In this document: one piece after another, positions 46,043-54,547 of the stretch
How the letters are laid out: every line of letters begins with the position of its first letter
Numbering within the stretch: the stretch's first letter is position 1
Assembly (NCBI RefSeq): GCF_032878875.1
Contig: NZ_CP118157.1
Coordinates: 2,666,001-2,730,000 of the forward strand
Direction of reading: 5' to 3'
Length of the DNA stretch: 64,000 bases
DNA from: Microbacterium sp. AB
GTDB taxonomy: Bacteria; Actinomycetota; Actinomycetes; Actinomycetales; Microbacteriaceae
The notes under the pieces: generated by a model
Seen by the model: only the letters and a program-made list of their open reading frames with translations
Database searches by the model: none
What the model was told of the DNA's origin: nothing
Translations under genes and position numbers: made by a program

Positions 46043-47311
46043 ATGCCACGTCCGCTGCGCCGCACGGTCGTGCTCGGCATGAACTATCCGCCCGAGTCGA
46101 CCGGCATCTCGCCGTACACGGGCGGCCTCGCACGAGGGCTCGCGCGGCGGGGGATCACGACGCAGGTGCTGACGGCGCACCCCCACTATCCCGCATGGCG
46201 CATCGACGAGGGGTACGGCCAGTGGAAGCGCGCGGAGCGCTCCGAGGGGGTGGAGGTGCTCCGGCTGCGCCACTACGTCCCCGCACGACCCCGCGGCCTC
46301 GCCCGTCTGCTCTCCGAGGTCACCTTCGGGATCCGCCTGGCCACGACGCCATGGGGTTCCGCCGACGCCGTCGTCGCCGTCTCGCCCGCCCTCTTCGCGA
46401 CGTGGATCGCGACCGCGCGGGCGCGTCTGACGCATCGCGACGCGCCCTTCGTCGTGTGGGTGCAGGATCTGTACGGCCAGGGGATGTCTCAGCTCGAGGG
46501 CGACGGACTCGCCGCGAGGATACTGCGCTCGGCGGAGCGGCGTCTCCTCAACGGCGCGGATCATGTCGTCGTCATCCACGACCGCTTCCGCGCCCGCGTC
46601 CGGGACGATCTGGGGGTCGACGATTCACGCATCTCCGTCGTCCGCAACTGGAGCCACGTCGACAGGACGCCGCCGACCGACCCGACGGGCACGCGGGCGC
46701 TGCTCGGCTGGGGGCCGCACGAGCGGATCGTCCTGCACGCGGGCAACATGGGGCTCAAGCAGGGACTCGACAACGTCGTCGCCGCCGCCAGAGCGGCTCA
46801 CGAGCGGGGCTCCGCGGTCCGCTTCGTGCTTCTGGGCGACGGCAGCGAGCGGGAGCGCCTCCACCGGGAGGCGGCGGAGCTCCCGAGCCTGACGTTCACA
46901 CCCGCGCTCGGCGACGACCTGTTCCTCGCCGCGCTCGGCGCGGCCGACGTGCTCCTCGTCAACGAGCGTCCCGGCGTGACGGACATGGCCGTCCCGAGCA
47001 AGCTCACGTCGTACTTCGCCGCCGGCCGGCCGGTGCTCGCCGCGACCGACGCCCACAGCATCACCGCCGACGAGGTCCGTGCCGCCGGGGCGGGCGTCGT
47101 CGTACCGGCGGACGAGCCGATCGCGCTCCTCGACGCGGCGCTCGCCCTGTGCCACGACGCGCCCGCCGCGCTCCGACTCGGAGCGAGCGGAAGGAGGTAC
47201 TGCGAGACCGTCCTGGACGCCGAGCACGCCGTCGACCGCTTCGCCGAGCTGCTGTCCGACGTCGTCCGCCGTTCCCGTGCCGAGGGCCACCGGCAGCGCA
47301 CCGTCGCCTGA
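46043..47311 (+). CDS. Glycosyltransferase family 4 (WcaI-like)
   Basis: Glycosyltransferase of 422 aa resembling WcaI of colanic acid synthesis: TVVLGMNYPPESTGISPYTG, TTQVLTAHPHYPAWRIDEGY, VVWVQDLYGQGMSQLEGDGL, LHAGNMGLKQGLDNVVAAAR and VNERPGVTDMAVPSKLTSYF with AAGRPVLAATD. Near relatives add fucose or colanic-type sugars, fitting the following gmd-fcl pair. ATG at 46043 lies 7 bases after TAATGT, so translation is probably leaderless; an ATG at 46019 would overlap the divergent gene. Confidence 0.92.
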   Translation: MPRPLRRTVVLGMNYPPESTGISPYTGGLARGLARRGITTQVLTAHPHYPAWRIDEGYGQWKRAERSEGVEVLRLRHYVPARPRGLARLLSEVTFGIRLATTPWGSADAVVAVSPALFATWIATARARLTHRDAPFVVWVQDLYGQGMSQLEGDGLAARILRSAERRLLNGADHVVVIHDRFRARVRDDLGVDDSRISVVRNWSHVDRTPPTDPTGTRALLGWGPHERIVLHAGNMGLKQGLDNVVAAARAAHERGSAVRFVLLGDGSERERLHREAAELPSLTFTPALGDDLFLAALGAADVLLVNERPGVTDMAVPSKLTSYFAAGRPVLAATDAHSITADEVRAAGAGVVVPADEPIALLDAALALCHDAPAALRLGASGRRYCETVLDAEHAVDRFAELLSDVVRRSRAEGHRQRTVA

Positions 47312-47373
47312 GCCGATCCGCACACGGCCCCCGGCCGGATCCATGAGGGCCTGGCGGGCGAACCGGACTCCAG

Positions 47374-47379
47374 TATGCT
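47374..47379 (+). promoter_or_regulatory. -10 candidate before gmd
   Basis: TATGCT about 60 bases before the gmd GTG, in the 128-base gap after the glycosyltransferase gene. The -35 region is poor. Confidence 0.35.
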
Positions 47380-47439
47380 GATGCCACCCCAGTCACGACG
47401 ACGCCCCCGCGCCGCCTCCCTCCCCCGCAAAGGTTCCCC

Positions 47440-48591
47440 GTGACGCAGCAGCGTGCACTCATCACAGGCATCACCGGTCAGGACGGTTCCTATCTCGCCG
47501 AGCTGCTGCTGGCCAAGGGCTACGAGGTGCACGGCCTGATCCGCCGGGCCTCGACGTTCAACACCAGCCGCATCGACCACCTCTACGTCGATCCGCACGA
47601 TCCGCGCGCACGCCTCTTCCTCCACTACGGAGACCTCTCCGACGGATCCCGCCTCGTCGCGCTCGTGTCGCAGATCGCTCCGCACGAGGTCTACAACCTC
47701 GCCGCGCAATCGCATGTGCGCGTGTCCTTCGAGGAGCCCGAGCACACCGCCGACATCACCGGCACGGGGACCACGCGCCTCCTGGAGGCCGTGAGGGTGG
47801 CGGGCGTCCCCGCGCGCTTCTACCAGGCCTCGTCCTCGGAGCTGTACGGCAGCACGACGCCCCCTCAGGACGAGAGCGCTCCCTTCCGTCCGCGTTCCCC
47901 CTACGCCGCCGCGAAGCTCTACTCGTACTGGATGACGCGGAACTATCGCGAGGCCTACGGGATGTTCGCCGTCAACGGCATCCTGTTCAATCACGAGTCG
48001 CCCCGCCGCGGCGAGACGTTCGTCACGCGCAAGATCACCCGGGCGGTCGCCGCCATCTCCGCGGGCCGTCAGGAGCATGTCTACCTCGGCAACCTCGAGG
48101 CGATCCGAGACTGGGGATACGCCGCCGAGTACGTCGAGGGGATGTGGCGGATGCTCCAGGTCGACGAGCCGGACGACTACGTGCTGGCGACGGGCGTCGG
48201 GCACTCGATCGCGGAGTTCCTCGGTGCGGCGTTCTCGCACGCCGGCCTCGACTGGCACGACCACGTGCGATTCGACGAGCGGTATCTCCGCCCGACGGAG
48301 GTCGACGTGCTCGTCGGCGACGCGTCCCGTGCCCGGGATCGGCTCGGATGGAGTCCCTCGGTGGAGGGACTCGAGCTCGCCCGGCTGATGGTGGACGCCG
48401 ACATCGAGGCGCTCGGGCACGCCGGGCGCCCCTGGATCGACACGGTCCGCCTCTCGTCCTGGCCGGACGCCTCCGACGCACCCGCGCCCAGCGGGCCGTC
48501 CTCCGTCCCACGGCTCGACGACGAGAACCCCTTCGGCGAGACCGGGCAGCGCGTCGGCCGCCGTCGCGGCTGCGCGCAGGGGACAGCATGA
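47440..48591 (+). CDS. gmd: GDP-mannose 4,6-dehydratase
   Basis: Converts GDP-D-mannose to GDP-4-keto-6-deoxymannose, the precursor of GDP-L-fucose. 383 aa. SDR-type nucleotide motif [20 protein letters not shown] at residues 8-27, then [39 protein letters not shown], the catalytic Ser region [11 protein letters not shown] and YxxxK in [20 protein letters not shown], and [18 protein letters not shown], all characteristic of Gmd. GTG start at 47440. The C-terminal 40 residues are a variable proline/serine-rich tail. The stop overlaps fcl. Confidence 0.96.
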   Translation: MTQQRALITGITGQDGSYLAELLLAKGYEVHGLIRRASTFNTSRIDHLYVDPHDPRARLFLHYGDLSDGSRLVALVSQIAPHEVYNLAAQSHVRVSFEEPEHTADITGTGTTRLLEAVRVAGVPARFYQASSSELYGSTTPPQDESAPFRPRSPYAAAKLYSYWMTRNYREAYGMFAVNGILFNHESPRRGETFVTRKITRAVAAISAGRQEHVYLGNLEAIRDWGYAAEYVEGMWRMLQVDEPDDYVLATGVGHSIAEFLGAAFSHAGLDWHDHVRFDERYLRPTEVDVLVGDASRARDRLGWSPSVEGLELARLMVDADIEALGHAGRPWIDTVRLSSWPDASDAPAPSGPSSVPRLDDENPFGETGQRVGRRRGCAQGTA

Positions 48592-49568
48592 CGAGCGCTC
48601 CGGCCGACGCCTCCGACGGCGATCCGCTCGATCGCGAGGCGGCGTTCTACATCGCGGGCCACAGGGGGCTGGCCGGTTCCGCGCTGTGGCGAAGGCTCGA
48701 GGCCGCCGGCTTCCGACGTCTCGTGGGGAGGACGTCCGCGGAGCTCGACCTCCGCGATCGCGACGCCGTGTTCGCCTTCTTCCACGAGACGCGGCCACGC
48801 TACGTCGCGCTCGCCGCAGCCCGCGTGGGCGGGATCCTCGCCAACAGCACGGCCCCCGTCGACTTCCTCAGCGACAATCTCCGGATCCAGACGAACGTCA
48901 TGGACGCCGCGCGCGCGACCCGCGTCGAGCGGCTCCTCTTCCTCGGCTCCTCGTGCATCTATCCTCGCCTCGCGACGCAGCCGATCCGGGAGGACGCCCT
49001 TCTCACCGGCCCGCTCGAGCCGACCAACGACGCCTACGCGATCGCGAAGATCGCCGGCATCCTGCAGGTCCAGGCCGTGCGCCGCCAGGACGGTCTCCCC
49101 TGGATCTCCGCCATGCCGACGAACCTCTACGGCCCGGGCGACAACTTCTCGCCCACGCGGTCGCACGTGCTGCCCGCCCTCATCCGCCGCTACGACGAGG
49201 CGGTCCGCGACGGACGGGAGTCCGTGCGGAACTGGGGCACCGGCGCGCCTCGACGCGAGTTCCTCCACGTCGACGACATGGCCGATGCCTGCCTTCATCT
49301 GCTCGAGCACTACGACGGCCCGTCGCAGGTCAACGTCGGCACGGGAGTCGACGCCACCGTCGAGGAGATCGCCGGGCTCGTCGCCGAGCTCGTCGGCTAC
49401 ACGGGCCGGACGGAGTGGGACACGGCCAAGCCCGACGGCACGCCTCAGAAACGGCTGGACGTCTCCCTGCTCTCGTCGACCGGCTGGTCGCCGCGCATCG
49501 GCTTCCGCGAGGGGCTGGCGAGCACGATCCGGTGGTATCGGGAGCACGTCGGCGACGTCCGGCGGTGA
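48588..49568 (+). CDS. fcl: GDP-L-fucose synthase (epimerase/reductase)
   Basis: Turns the Gmd product into GDP-L-fucose by 3,5-epimerisation and NADPH reduction. 326 aa, an extra 15 residues before the first strand. Motifs: [20 protein letters not shown] (GxxGxxG), [58 protein letters not shown] (catalytic YxxxK), [20 protein letters not shown] and [20 protein letters not shown]. Overlaps gmd by four bases. With Gmd this makes L-fucose a near-certain component of the polymer. Confidence 0.95.
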   Translation: MTSAPADASDGDPLDREAAFYIAGHRGLAGSALWRRLEAAGFRRLVGRTSAELDLRDRDAVFAFFHETRPRYVALAAARVGGILANSTAPVDFLSDNLRIQTNVMDAARATRVERLLFLGSSCIYPRLATQPIREDALLTGPLEPTNDAYAIAKIAGILQVQAVRRQDGLPWISAMPTNLYGPGDNFSPTRSHVLPALIRRYDEAVRDGRESVRNWGTGAPRREFLHVDDMADACLHLLEHYDGPSQVNVGTGVDATVEEIAGLVAELVGYTGRTEWDTAKPDGTPQKRLDVSLLSSTGWSPRIGFREGLASTIRWYREHVGDVRR

Positions 49569-49575
49569 CGCTCGG

Positions 49576-51432
49576 ATGACGCCGCACAGCTTCGGCCGGT
49601 CGGATGGGCGCGGACGACGCGCCCGTCCGTGCCTGCGGGAGCGGCCGCGCGACTCGTGGCGGACGTCGGATCCCGGGCGCGCCTTCCGCGTCGTCCTCCT
49701 CGGCGTCCTCGCCGTCCTCGTCCTCGCCGGCGCATGGGTCGGGGTGAGAGGCGCGCTCGCCTCCGCGCATCTCGCGGAGGCCCAGCGACTCGCCGGCGAA
49801 CTGCAGGAGACCGTGCTCGCGGGCGACGAGGCGTCCGCCGGGTCCCTCGACGCCCTCGCCGCCGAGACCTCCGCCGCCCACGCCCTCACGGACGATCCCG
49901 TCTGGCGGGCGGTGCAGGTCCTCCCCTGGGCGGGGCCGCCGATGCGCGCCGCCTCGACGATCGCCTCGGCTCTGGACGACGTCGTCTCCCGGACCGCTCT
50001 CCCCCTCGCCGACGAGGCGGTCGACGCGCTCGAGGAGCTGAGACCGCAGGACGGCCGGATCGATCCCCAAGCGGTCGCCTCGCTCGCCGAGCCGTCCGCC
50101 CGGGCGGCGTCGGCCGCCCGCGCCGCGGCTCGCGAGGTCGACGCCATCGACTCCTCTCCCCTCACGGGATCCCTCGCCGGCACCGTCGAGCAGGTGTCGG
50201 CGGCGCTCGACGGTGTCGCCGACCTCAGCGAGGGACTCGCCAACGCCGGGGACCTGCTCCCTCCGATGCTCGGCGCAGAGGGCGAGCGCGACTATCTCGT
50301 GGTGTTCCAGAACAACGCCGAGTGGCGCTCTCTCGGAGGCATCGCCGGGTCCCTTCTGCTGCTGCACACGGACGACGGTCGGGTGTCCCTCACGGGGCAG
50401 GACGCCGCGAGCAGCATGACGAGCTACGACGACAGCGTGCTGCCCCTCGACGCGGAGGTGACGAGCGTCTACGACGACCGGCCCGGCAGATACGTCCACA
50501 ACACGACGCAGGTCGCCGACTTCGGGGTCGGCGCCCCGCTCGCGAGCGAGTTCTGGTCGCGCGAGCACGGGCAGGTGCCCGACGGCGTCCTGTCGCTCGA
50601 CCCCGTGGCCCTCTCGTACCTGCTCACCGCGACCGGACCCGTGACGCTCCCCACCGGCGACGTCCTGACGAGCGACAACGCCGTTCCCCTTCTCCTGAAC
50701 GAGGTCTACTCCCGCTACCCCGACCCGGTGCTCCAGGACGCGTTCTTCCAAGCGTCCGCCGCGGCGGTCTTCGACAGACTGCTCGGAGGAGACGTCCCCA
50801 CGGCGTCGCTCGTGCAGGCGCTCGCGCAGGCGGGCGCCGAGCATCGCGTCCTGGTCTGGAGCGCGGATCCCGAGGAGCAGGCGATCCTCGACGGCTCGAC
50901 GCTCCAGGGAGGCCTTCCCGAGAGCGACGACGACACGACCTCGTTCGGGGTCTTCCTCAACGACGGCACGGGCTCGAAGCTCGACTACTACATGTCCTCC
51001 GGTGCGGAGGCGCAGTGGTGCACGTGGGTGCCCGGGGGCCGTTCGTCGGCCTCCCTGGTCGTCGAGCTCCGCAGCGACGTCCCCGCCGACGTCATGTCGC
51101 TCGCCCCTCACGTCCTCGGGATCGACGAGGAGGGGAGGACGACGGCGGGCACCCCGCCCGGCGTCGTCCGGACCGTCGCGTACATCTATCTCCCCGAGGA
51201 CGCCACGCTCGACGGGCTGGACACGACGGCCGGGACGGCCCGGGAGGTGGGCATCCACGACCGGCGCCGGGTCGTCGTCTGGGAGTCCGACACGACGCCG
51301 GGGGCGACGGCGACGCTCTCCCTCGTCGCGAGGACGTCCGGCACCGGCCCGTCACTGGACGTCCGGACGACCCCCTCGCTCCACGACCTCGGGGACCCGT
51401 CCGCTGGCGCCGGGTGCCAGAGTGTGCAATAG
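49576..51432 (+). CDS. DUF4012-type membrane-anchored protein
   Basis: Protein of 618 aa with one N-terminal membrane anchor (FRVVLLGVLAVLVLAGAWVG near residues 38-57) and a large external part. The middle matches what I recall of DUF4012: DLLPPMLGAEGERDYLVVFQ followed by NNAEWRSLGGIAGSLLLL, VYDDRPGRYVHNTTQVADFG, GVLSLDPVALSYLLTATGPV and DAFFQASAAAVFDRLLGG. Such proteins are common in actinobacterial surface-polysaccharide loci; their function is unknown. The NN/ExR/GG region resembles LytR-CpsA-Psr neighbourhoods only in context. Seven bases after fcl. It may help attach or retain the polymer at the wall, as a hypothesis. Confidence 0.75.
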   Translation: MTPHSFGRSDGRGRRARPCLRERPRDSWRTSDPGRAFRVVLLGVLAVLVLAGAWVGVRGALASAHLAEAQRLAGELQETVLAGDEASAGSLDALAAETSAAHALTDDPVWRAVQVLPWAGPPMRAASTIASALDDVVSRTALPLADEAVDALEELRPQDGRIDPQAVASLAEPSARAASAARAAAREVDAIDSSPLTGSLAGTVEQVSAALDGVADLSEGLANAGDLLPPMLGAEGERDYLVVFQNNAEWRSLGGIAGSLLLLHTDDGRVSLTGQDAASSMTSYDDSVLPLDAEVTSVYDDRPGRYVHNTTQVADFGVGAPLASEFWSREHGQVPDGVLSLDPVALSYLLTATGPVTLPTGDVLTSDNAVPLLLNEVYSRYPDPVLQDAFFQASAAAVFDRLLGGDVPTASLVQALAQAGAEHRVLVWSADPEEQAILDGSTLQGGLPESDDDTTSFGVFLNDGTGSKLDYYMSSGAEAQWCTWVPGGRSSASLVVELRSDVPADVMSLAPHVLGIDEEGRTTAGTPPGVVRTVAYIYLPEDATLDGLDTTAGTAREVGIHDRRRVVVWESDTTPGATATLSLVARTSGTGPSLDVRTTPSLHDLGDPSAGAGCQSVQ

Positions 51433-51517
51433 TGCGGTTGACAGCGCGACCGAATCCTCGGCCGGCCCATCCCTTCCCTGATCTTCCGGCAACACCGTCG
51501 GCGGAGGCGAACCGATC

Positions 51518-52081
51518 ATGAGGACGAGAACCATGAAGCGACGTGCATCGCTCATCGCCGCGTTCGCCGTGGCCGCGGCACTCACGTTCGCGGCTCCTCT
51601 CGCGGCGAACGCCTACACCCCGTCCGGACCCGACGGCGGATCGACCGACGTGACCCCCGGAGAGCCCACGACGATCGGATTCGACGGGTTCTCGCCCAAC
51701 GAGGACGTCACGTTCGCGCTCACGGGCGAGAACGCCTCCGGCGCGACGCTCGCGACGATCGTCCGCGCGCAGATCGAGACGACCTCGACGACGAAGCAGG
51801 CGGACGCCGAGGGATCGACGACGGTCACCGTGACCCTCCCCTCCGATGCGTTCGGCACGTACTCCCTCACCGCCACGGGCGAGACGAGCGGAGCGGCCGC
51901 GAGCACGACGCTCGACACCGGCGTGTCCGCCCCCGAAGACGACTCCGACGGCGACAGCCTCAGCCCGACCGGCACGGACATGAGCTCGATCGGGCTCTGG
52001 GTCGGCGGCGGCGCTCTGGTGCTCGGCGGCGGCGCGGTCATCGCGGCGGTGGCGCTGCGCCGTCAGCGCCACGACGGCTGA
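51518..52081 (+). CDS. Small secreted wall-anchored protein with LSPTG sorting signal
   Basis: Protein of 187 aa. Signal peptide MKRRASLIAAFAVAAALTF with cleavage near LAANA-Y, then a Thr/Ser/Asp-rich body of about 120 residues that looks like one Ig-like beta sandwich (GEPTTIGFDGFSPNEDVTFA). The C-terminus is SLSPTGTDMSS, a hydrophobic stretch of about 23 residues and RRQRHDG, the layout of a sortase substrate (LxxTG variant, charged tail). I do not recognise a family for the body. It is the last gene before a strong terminator at the end of the gmd-fcl group and may be a wall partner of the polysaccharide. Confidence 0.8.
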   Translation: MRTRTMKRRASLIAAFAVAAALTFAAPLAANAYTPSGPDGGSTDVTPGEPTTIGFDGFSPNEDVTFALTGENASGATLATIVRAQIETTSTTKQADAEGSTTVTVTLPSDAFGTYSLTATGETSGAAASTTLDTGVSAPEDDSDGDSLSPTGTDMSSIGLWVGGGALVLGGGAVIAAVALRRQRHDG

Positions 52082-52088
52082 CGGACGT

Positions 52089-52130
52089 CGCGAAGAGGGG
52101 CCGGCGCGGCGGCGCCGGCCCCTCTTCGCG
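52089..52130. terminator. Bidirectional terminator, perfect 19-bp stem
   Basis: Arms 52089-52107 and 52112-52130 are perfectly complementary (CGCGAAGAGGGGCCGGCGC and its reverse complement) around the 4-base loop GGCG. It lies between two convergent genes, 7 bases after one stop and 2 before the other. There is no long T tract, but a stem this strong is normal for actinobacterial terminators. Confidence 0.85.
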
Positions 52131-52132
52131 TC

Positions 52133-52804
52133 TCAGCGGCGGTAGCTCGCGCTGACGAGGATCGGCAGGTGGTCGCTCCTGCCCTGCGGCAGGGTCGTGA
52201 CGTCGTCGATCGTGAGGCCCGCGGACGTCGCGAAGTCGTAGTGCCCCTTGAAGAAGCGGTACCGGGTGTACGTTCGCGCGTCGCTGAGCGTGAGGTCGTA
52301 GCCCTCCCCGCGCACGCGCTCGTGCAGGCGCTCCTTGAAGACGGGGTAGTTGTAGTCCCCCACCATGAGCGTCGGGAGACCCGGCCCCAGCCGCTGCAGC
52401 GCCCCGAGCGCCGAGCGGATCTGCTGGCGCCGCAAGGAGTTCAGCGCCGTCAGGGGCGCCGCGTGGAACGATGCGAGCACGACCTCGCGGCCGGCGTCGA
52501 TGTCGAGCATCCGCACGCCGAGGAGCCGCTCGTGCGCCGGCCTCAGCAGGATATCGTGCAGCGATCGCTTGAGCGACAGGACGACGACCTCGCCGAGCCG
52601 GAACATGTTCTCGCGGTAGTAGAGCGCGAGCCCCAGGCGGTTGCGCTCGGTCGCCTGCGCGAGCTTCAGCCCCGCGATGTGCGGAGGCAGGGCCGTGGTG
52701 TCGGCCTCCTGTACGCACAGCACGTTCGCCTCCCACCGCTCCACGAGCTGCTCCAGCTCGGCAGCCGCGGCGTGCTTGCGCAGGTTGTACGAGATGACCC
52801 TCAT
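52133..52804 (-). CDS. Endonuclease/exonuclease/phosphatase family protein
   Basis: Protein of 223 aa with the EEP fold signature: MRVISYNLRKHAAAAELEQL, VLCVQEADTTALPPHIAG (metal-binding Glu), VLASFHAAPLTALNSLRRQQ (His), TLMVGDYNYPVFKERL (Asp/Asn) and the final SDHLPILVSASYR (Asp-His pair). The fold covers DNases, sphingomyelinases and phosphoesterases; no signal peptide, so it acts inside the cell on nucleic acid or a small phosphoester. ATG at 52804 is chosen over GTG at 52810 because TACGGT precedes it by exactly 7 bases, a leaderless arrangement. Convergent with the wall protein gene. Confidence 0.85.
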   Translation of the reverse strand: MRVISYNLRKHAAAAELEQLVERWEANVLCVQEADTTALPPHIAGLKLAQATERNRLGLALYYRENMFRLGEVVVLSLKRSLHDILLRPAHERLLGVRMLDIDAGREVVLASFHAAPLTALNSLRRQQIRSALGALQRLGPGLPTLMVGDYNYPVFKERLHERVRGEGYDLTLSDARTYTRYRFFKGHYDFATSAGLTIDDVTTLPQGRSDHLPILVSASYRR

Positions 52805-52811
52805 CGTCACA

Positions 52812-52817
52812 ACCGTA
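52812..52817 (-). promoter_or_regulatory. -10 box of the EEP gene, leaderless
   Basis: TACGGT on the minus strand with 7 bases to the ATG at 52804. Confidence 0.45.
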
Positions 52818-52885
52818 CGCCTCGCGCATGGGCCGATCGTCCGAGAGGGCTATGGAAGCGCCGGAAACCCGCGACACGCCCGGGA

Positions 52886-52891
52886 TAGAAT
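52886..52891 (+). promoter_or_regulatory. -10 box of the first histidine kinase gene, leaderless
   Basis: TAGAAT followed by 6 bases and the ATG at 52898. It stands in the 93-base gap to the divergent EEP gene. Confidence 0.5.
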
Positions 52892-52897
52892 ATTCGT

Positions 52898-54547
52898 ATG
52901 GCGACGGAGAACATCGGCTGGGCGTCGCGCCCGGTCATCTCGACACGGTCGCGGTCGATCTGGCGGTGGCAGCTCGTGCTCGCCTTCAGCGCCGTCGCGA
53001 TCGCCGCGGTCGTCGCGCTCCTCATTCCCGATCTCTTCACGAGCCCGCCGTACGTCTCCGGCATGCTCCTGCTCATCGCGGTCACCCTCGTCGCGATGGC
53101 GCTCCCCTGGGAGCGCCTCCCCAAGGGGCTCATCCTCATCGTCCCCTTCGCCGACATCCTCGCCATCGGCTCGATGGCCTCGGCCAGCGACAACCGCCTC
53201 GGCTTCCTCTGGGTGTTCCCGATCGCGTGGATCGCGACGTACTACGCCTACCCGTGGCTCGCCCTCGGGATCGGCACGGTCACGGCGACGCTCCTCGTCA
53301 GCAGCATCGCCTCGGGGTTCACGGCCGCCAGCACCCTGCGCCTGCTCGTCATCGTCATCTGCCTGGGATTCATCGGCACGACCATCATGATCGGCTCCGA
53401 CCGGGCACGCGCCTCGTCGCGCCTCCTGCGACGGCAGTCGGAGCACCTCCAGAGGACGATCGGCCGGCTCCGGATGCAGGAGCAGCGCGGCACGGCGATG
53501 CTCGACGCCCTCCGGAGCGCCGTCGCCCAGATCGACGACCGGGGCCGCGTCCGGGCGACGAACAGCGCCTATCGCCGGCTGTACGGTCTCGACGGCCTGC
53601 CTCAGGGCCATCCGAGCCGCTCGGTGGAGTACGCCGCGCGACGGGGCGACCCCCTCGCCCCCGATCAGATGACCGTGGCGCGCGCGGCACGCGGGGAGAC
53701 CTTCGAGTCCGAGCGCGTCTGGCTCTTCGACCCGAACGGCGAATGGCGCGCCCTGAGCATGTCGGTGCAGCGGATCCACGAGGACGGGCACTCCGACATG
53801 ATGATCGTCGCGGACGACGTCACCGAGCAGGAGAACGCCGCCCTCGAGCGACACTCCCTGGCACGCATCGTCACGCACGAGCTGCGCAATCCCCTCACCG
53901 CGATCGTGGGCCACTCCGACCTCCTGCTCGAGCGGGACGACCTGCTCCCCGAGGTGCGCGATCAGACCCAGGTGATCCAGCGAGCGGCCGAGCGGATGCA
54001 GCAGATGGTCGCGGGCATCCTCGAGGAGCGTGCGATGCCCTCGGACGACTGCGACGCCGTGCTCGATCTGCGCTCCGTGATCGACGCGTCCGTGGAGGCG
54101 TTCGGCGCGGCGGCTGCGATCGCGGGCGTGGACCTCGCGCAGCACGTCGAAGGGCCGCTGCCGCTCGTCGGCGACACCTTCCGGCTCCGCCAGGTCGTGG
54201 ACAACATCGTGAGCAACGCGATCAAGTACACGCCACGCGGCGGCCGGGTCACGATCGAGGCGAGGGCCGACGACGACGGGGTCCTCCTCACGGTGTCCGA
54301 CACGGGCATCGGGATCGCGCAGGCGGATCTCCCGCGGATCTTCGACAAGTATTTCCGCGCGGAGTCGGCGCGCGCGAACGCGCTCCCCGGGAGCGGGCTC
54401 GGACTGGGCATCGCCCGCGACATCGTCACGGAGCACGGAGGCTCGCTCGGCATCTCCAGCGATCTCGGGCACGGAACCCGTGTCGACGTGAGGCTGAACG
54501 CGAGACGAGGGACGGACGTCTCCCTGCTCGCCTCGGACGCAGCGTGA
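52898..54547 (+). CDS. Membrane sensor histidine kinase with PAS-like domain (kinase 1)
   Basis: Sensor kinase of 549 aa. Residues 20-170 hold about six membrane segments with almost no outside loops, a sensor of membrane or internal signals. Residues 200-310 are a PAS-like domain (LDALRSAVAQIDDRGRVRAT followed by NSAYRRLYG). HisKA: IVTHELRNPLTAIVGHSDLL with the phospho-accepting His near residue 328. HATPase: VVDNIVSNAIKYTPRGGRV, VSDTGIGIAQADLPRIFDKY, and GSGLGLGIARDIVTEHGGSL. All boxes are intact. The next gene starts within its stop codon (GTGA). It is a paralogue of kinase 2 at 60421; both share PWER and ADI(L/V)A in the membrane region. Its partner is probably the response regulator at 56767. 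Confidence 0.92.
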   Translation: MATENIGWASRPVISTRSRSIWRWQLVLAFSAVAIAAVVALLIPDLFTSPPYVSGMLLLIAVTLVAMALPWERLPKGLILIVPFADILAIGSMASASDNRLGFLWVFPIAWIATYYAYPWLALGIGTVTATLLVSSIASGFTAASTLRLLVIVICLGFIGTTIMIGSDRARASSRLLRRQSEHLQRTIGRLRMQEQRGTAMLDALRSAVAQIDDRGRVRATNSAYRRLYGLDGLPQGHPSRSVEYAARRGDPLAPDQMTVARAARGETFESERVWLFDPNGEWRALSMSVQRIHEDGHSDMMIVADDVTEQENAALERHSLARIVTHELRNPLTAIVGHSDLLLERDDLLPEVRDQTQVIQRAAERMQQMVAGILEERAMPSDDCDAVLDLRSVIDASVEAFGAAAAIAGVDLAQHVEGPLPLVGDTFRLRQVVDNIVSNAIKYTPRGGRVTIEARADDDGVLLTVSDTGIGIAQADLPRIFDKYFRAESARANALPGSGLGLGIARDIVTEHGGSLGISSDLGHGTRVDVRLNARRGTDVSLLASDAA

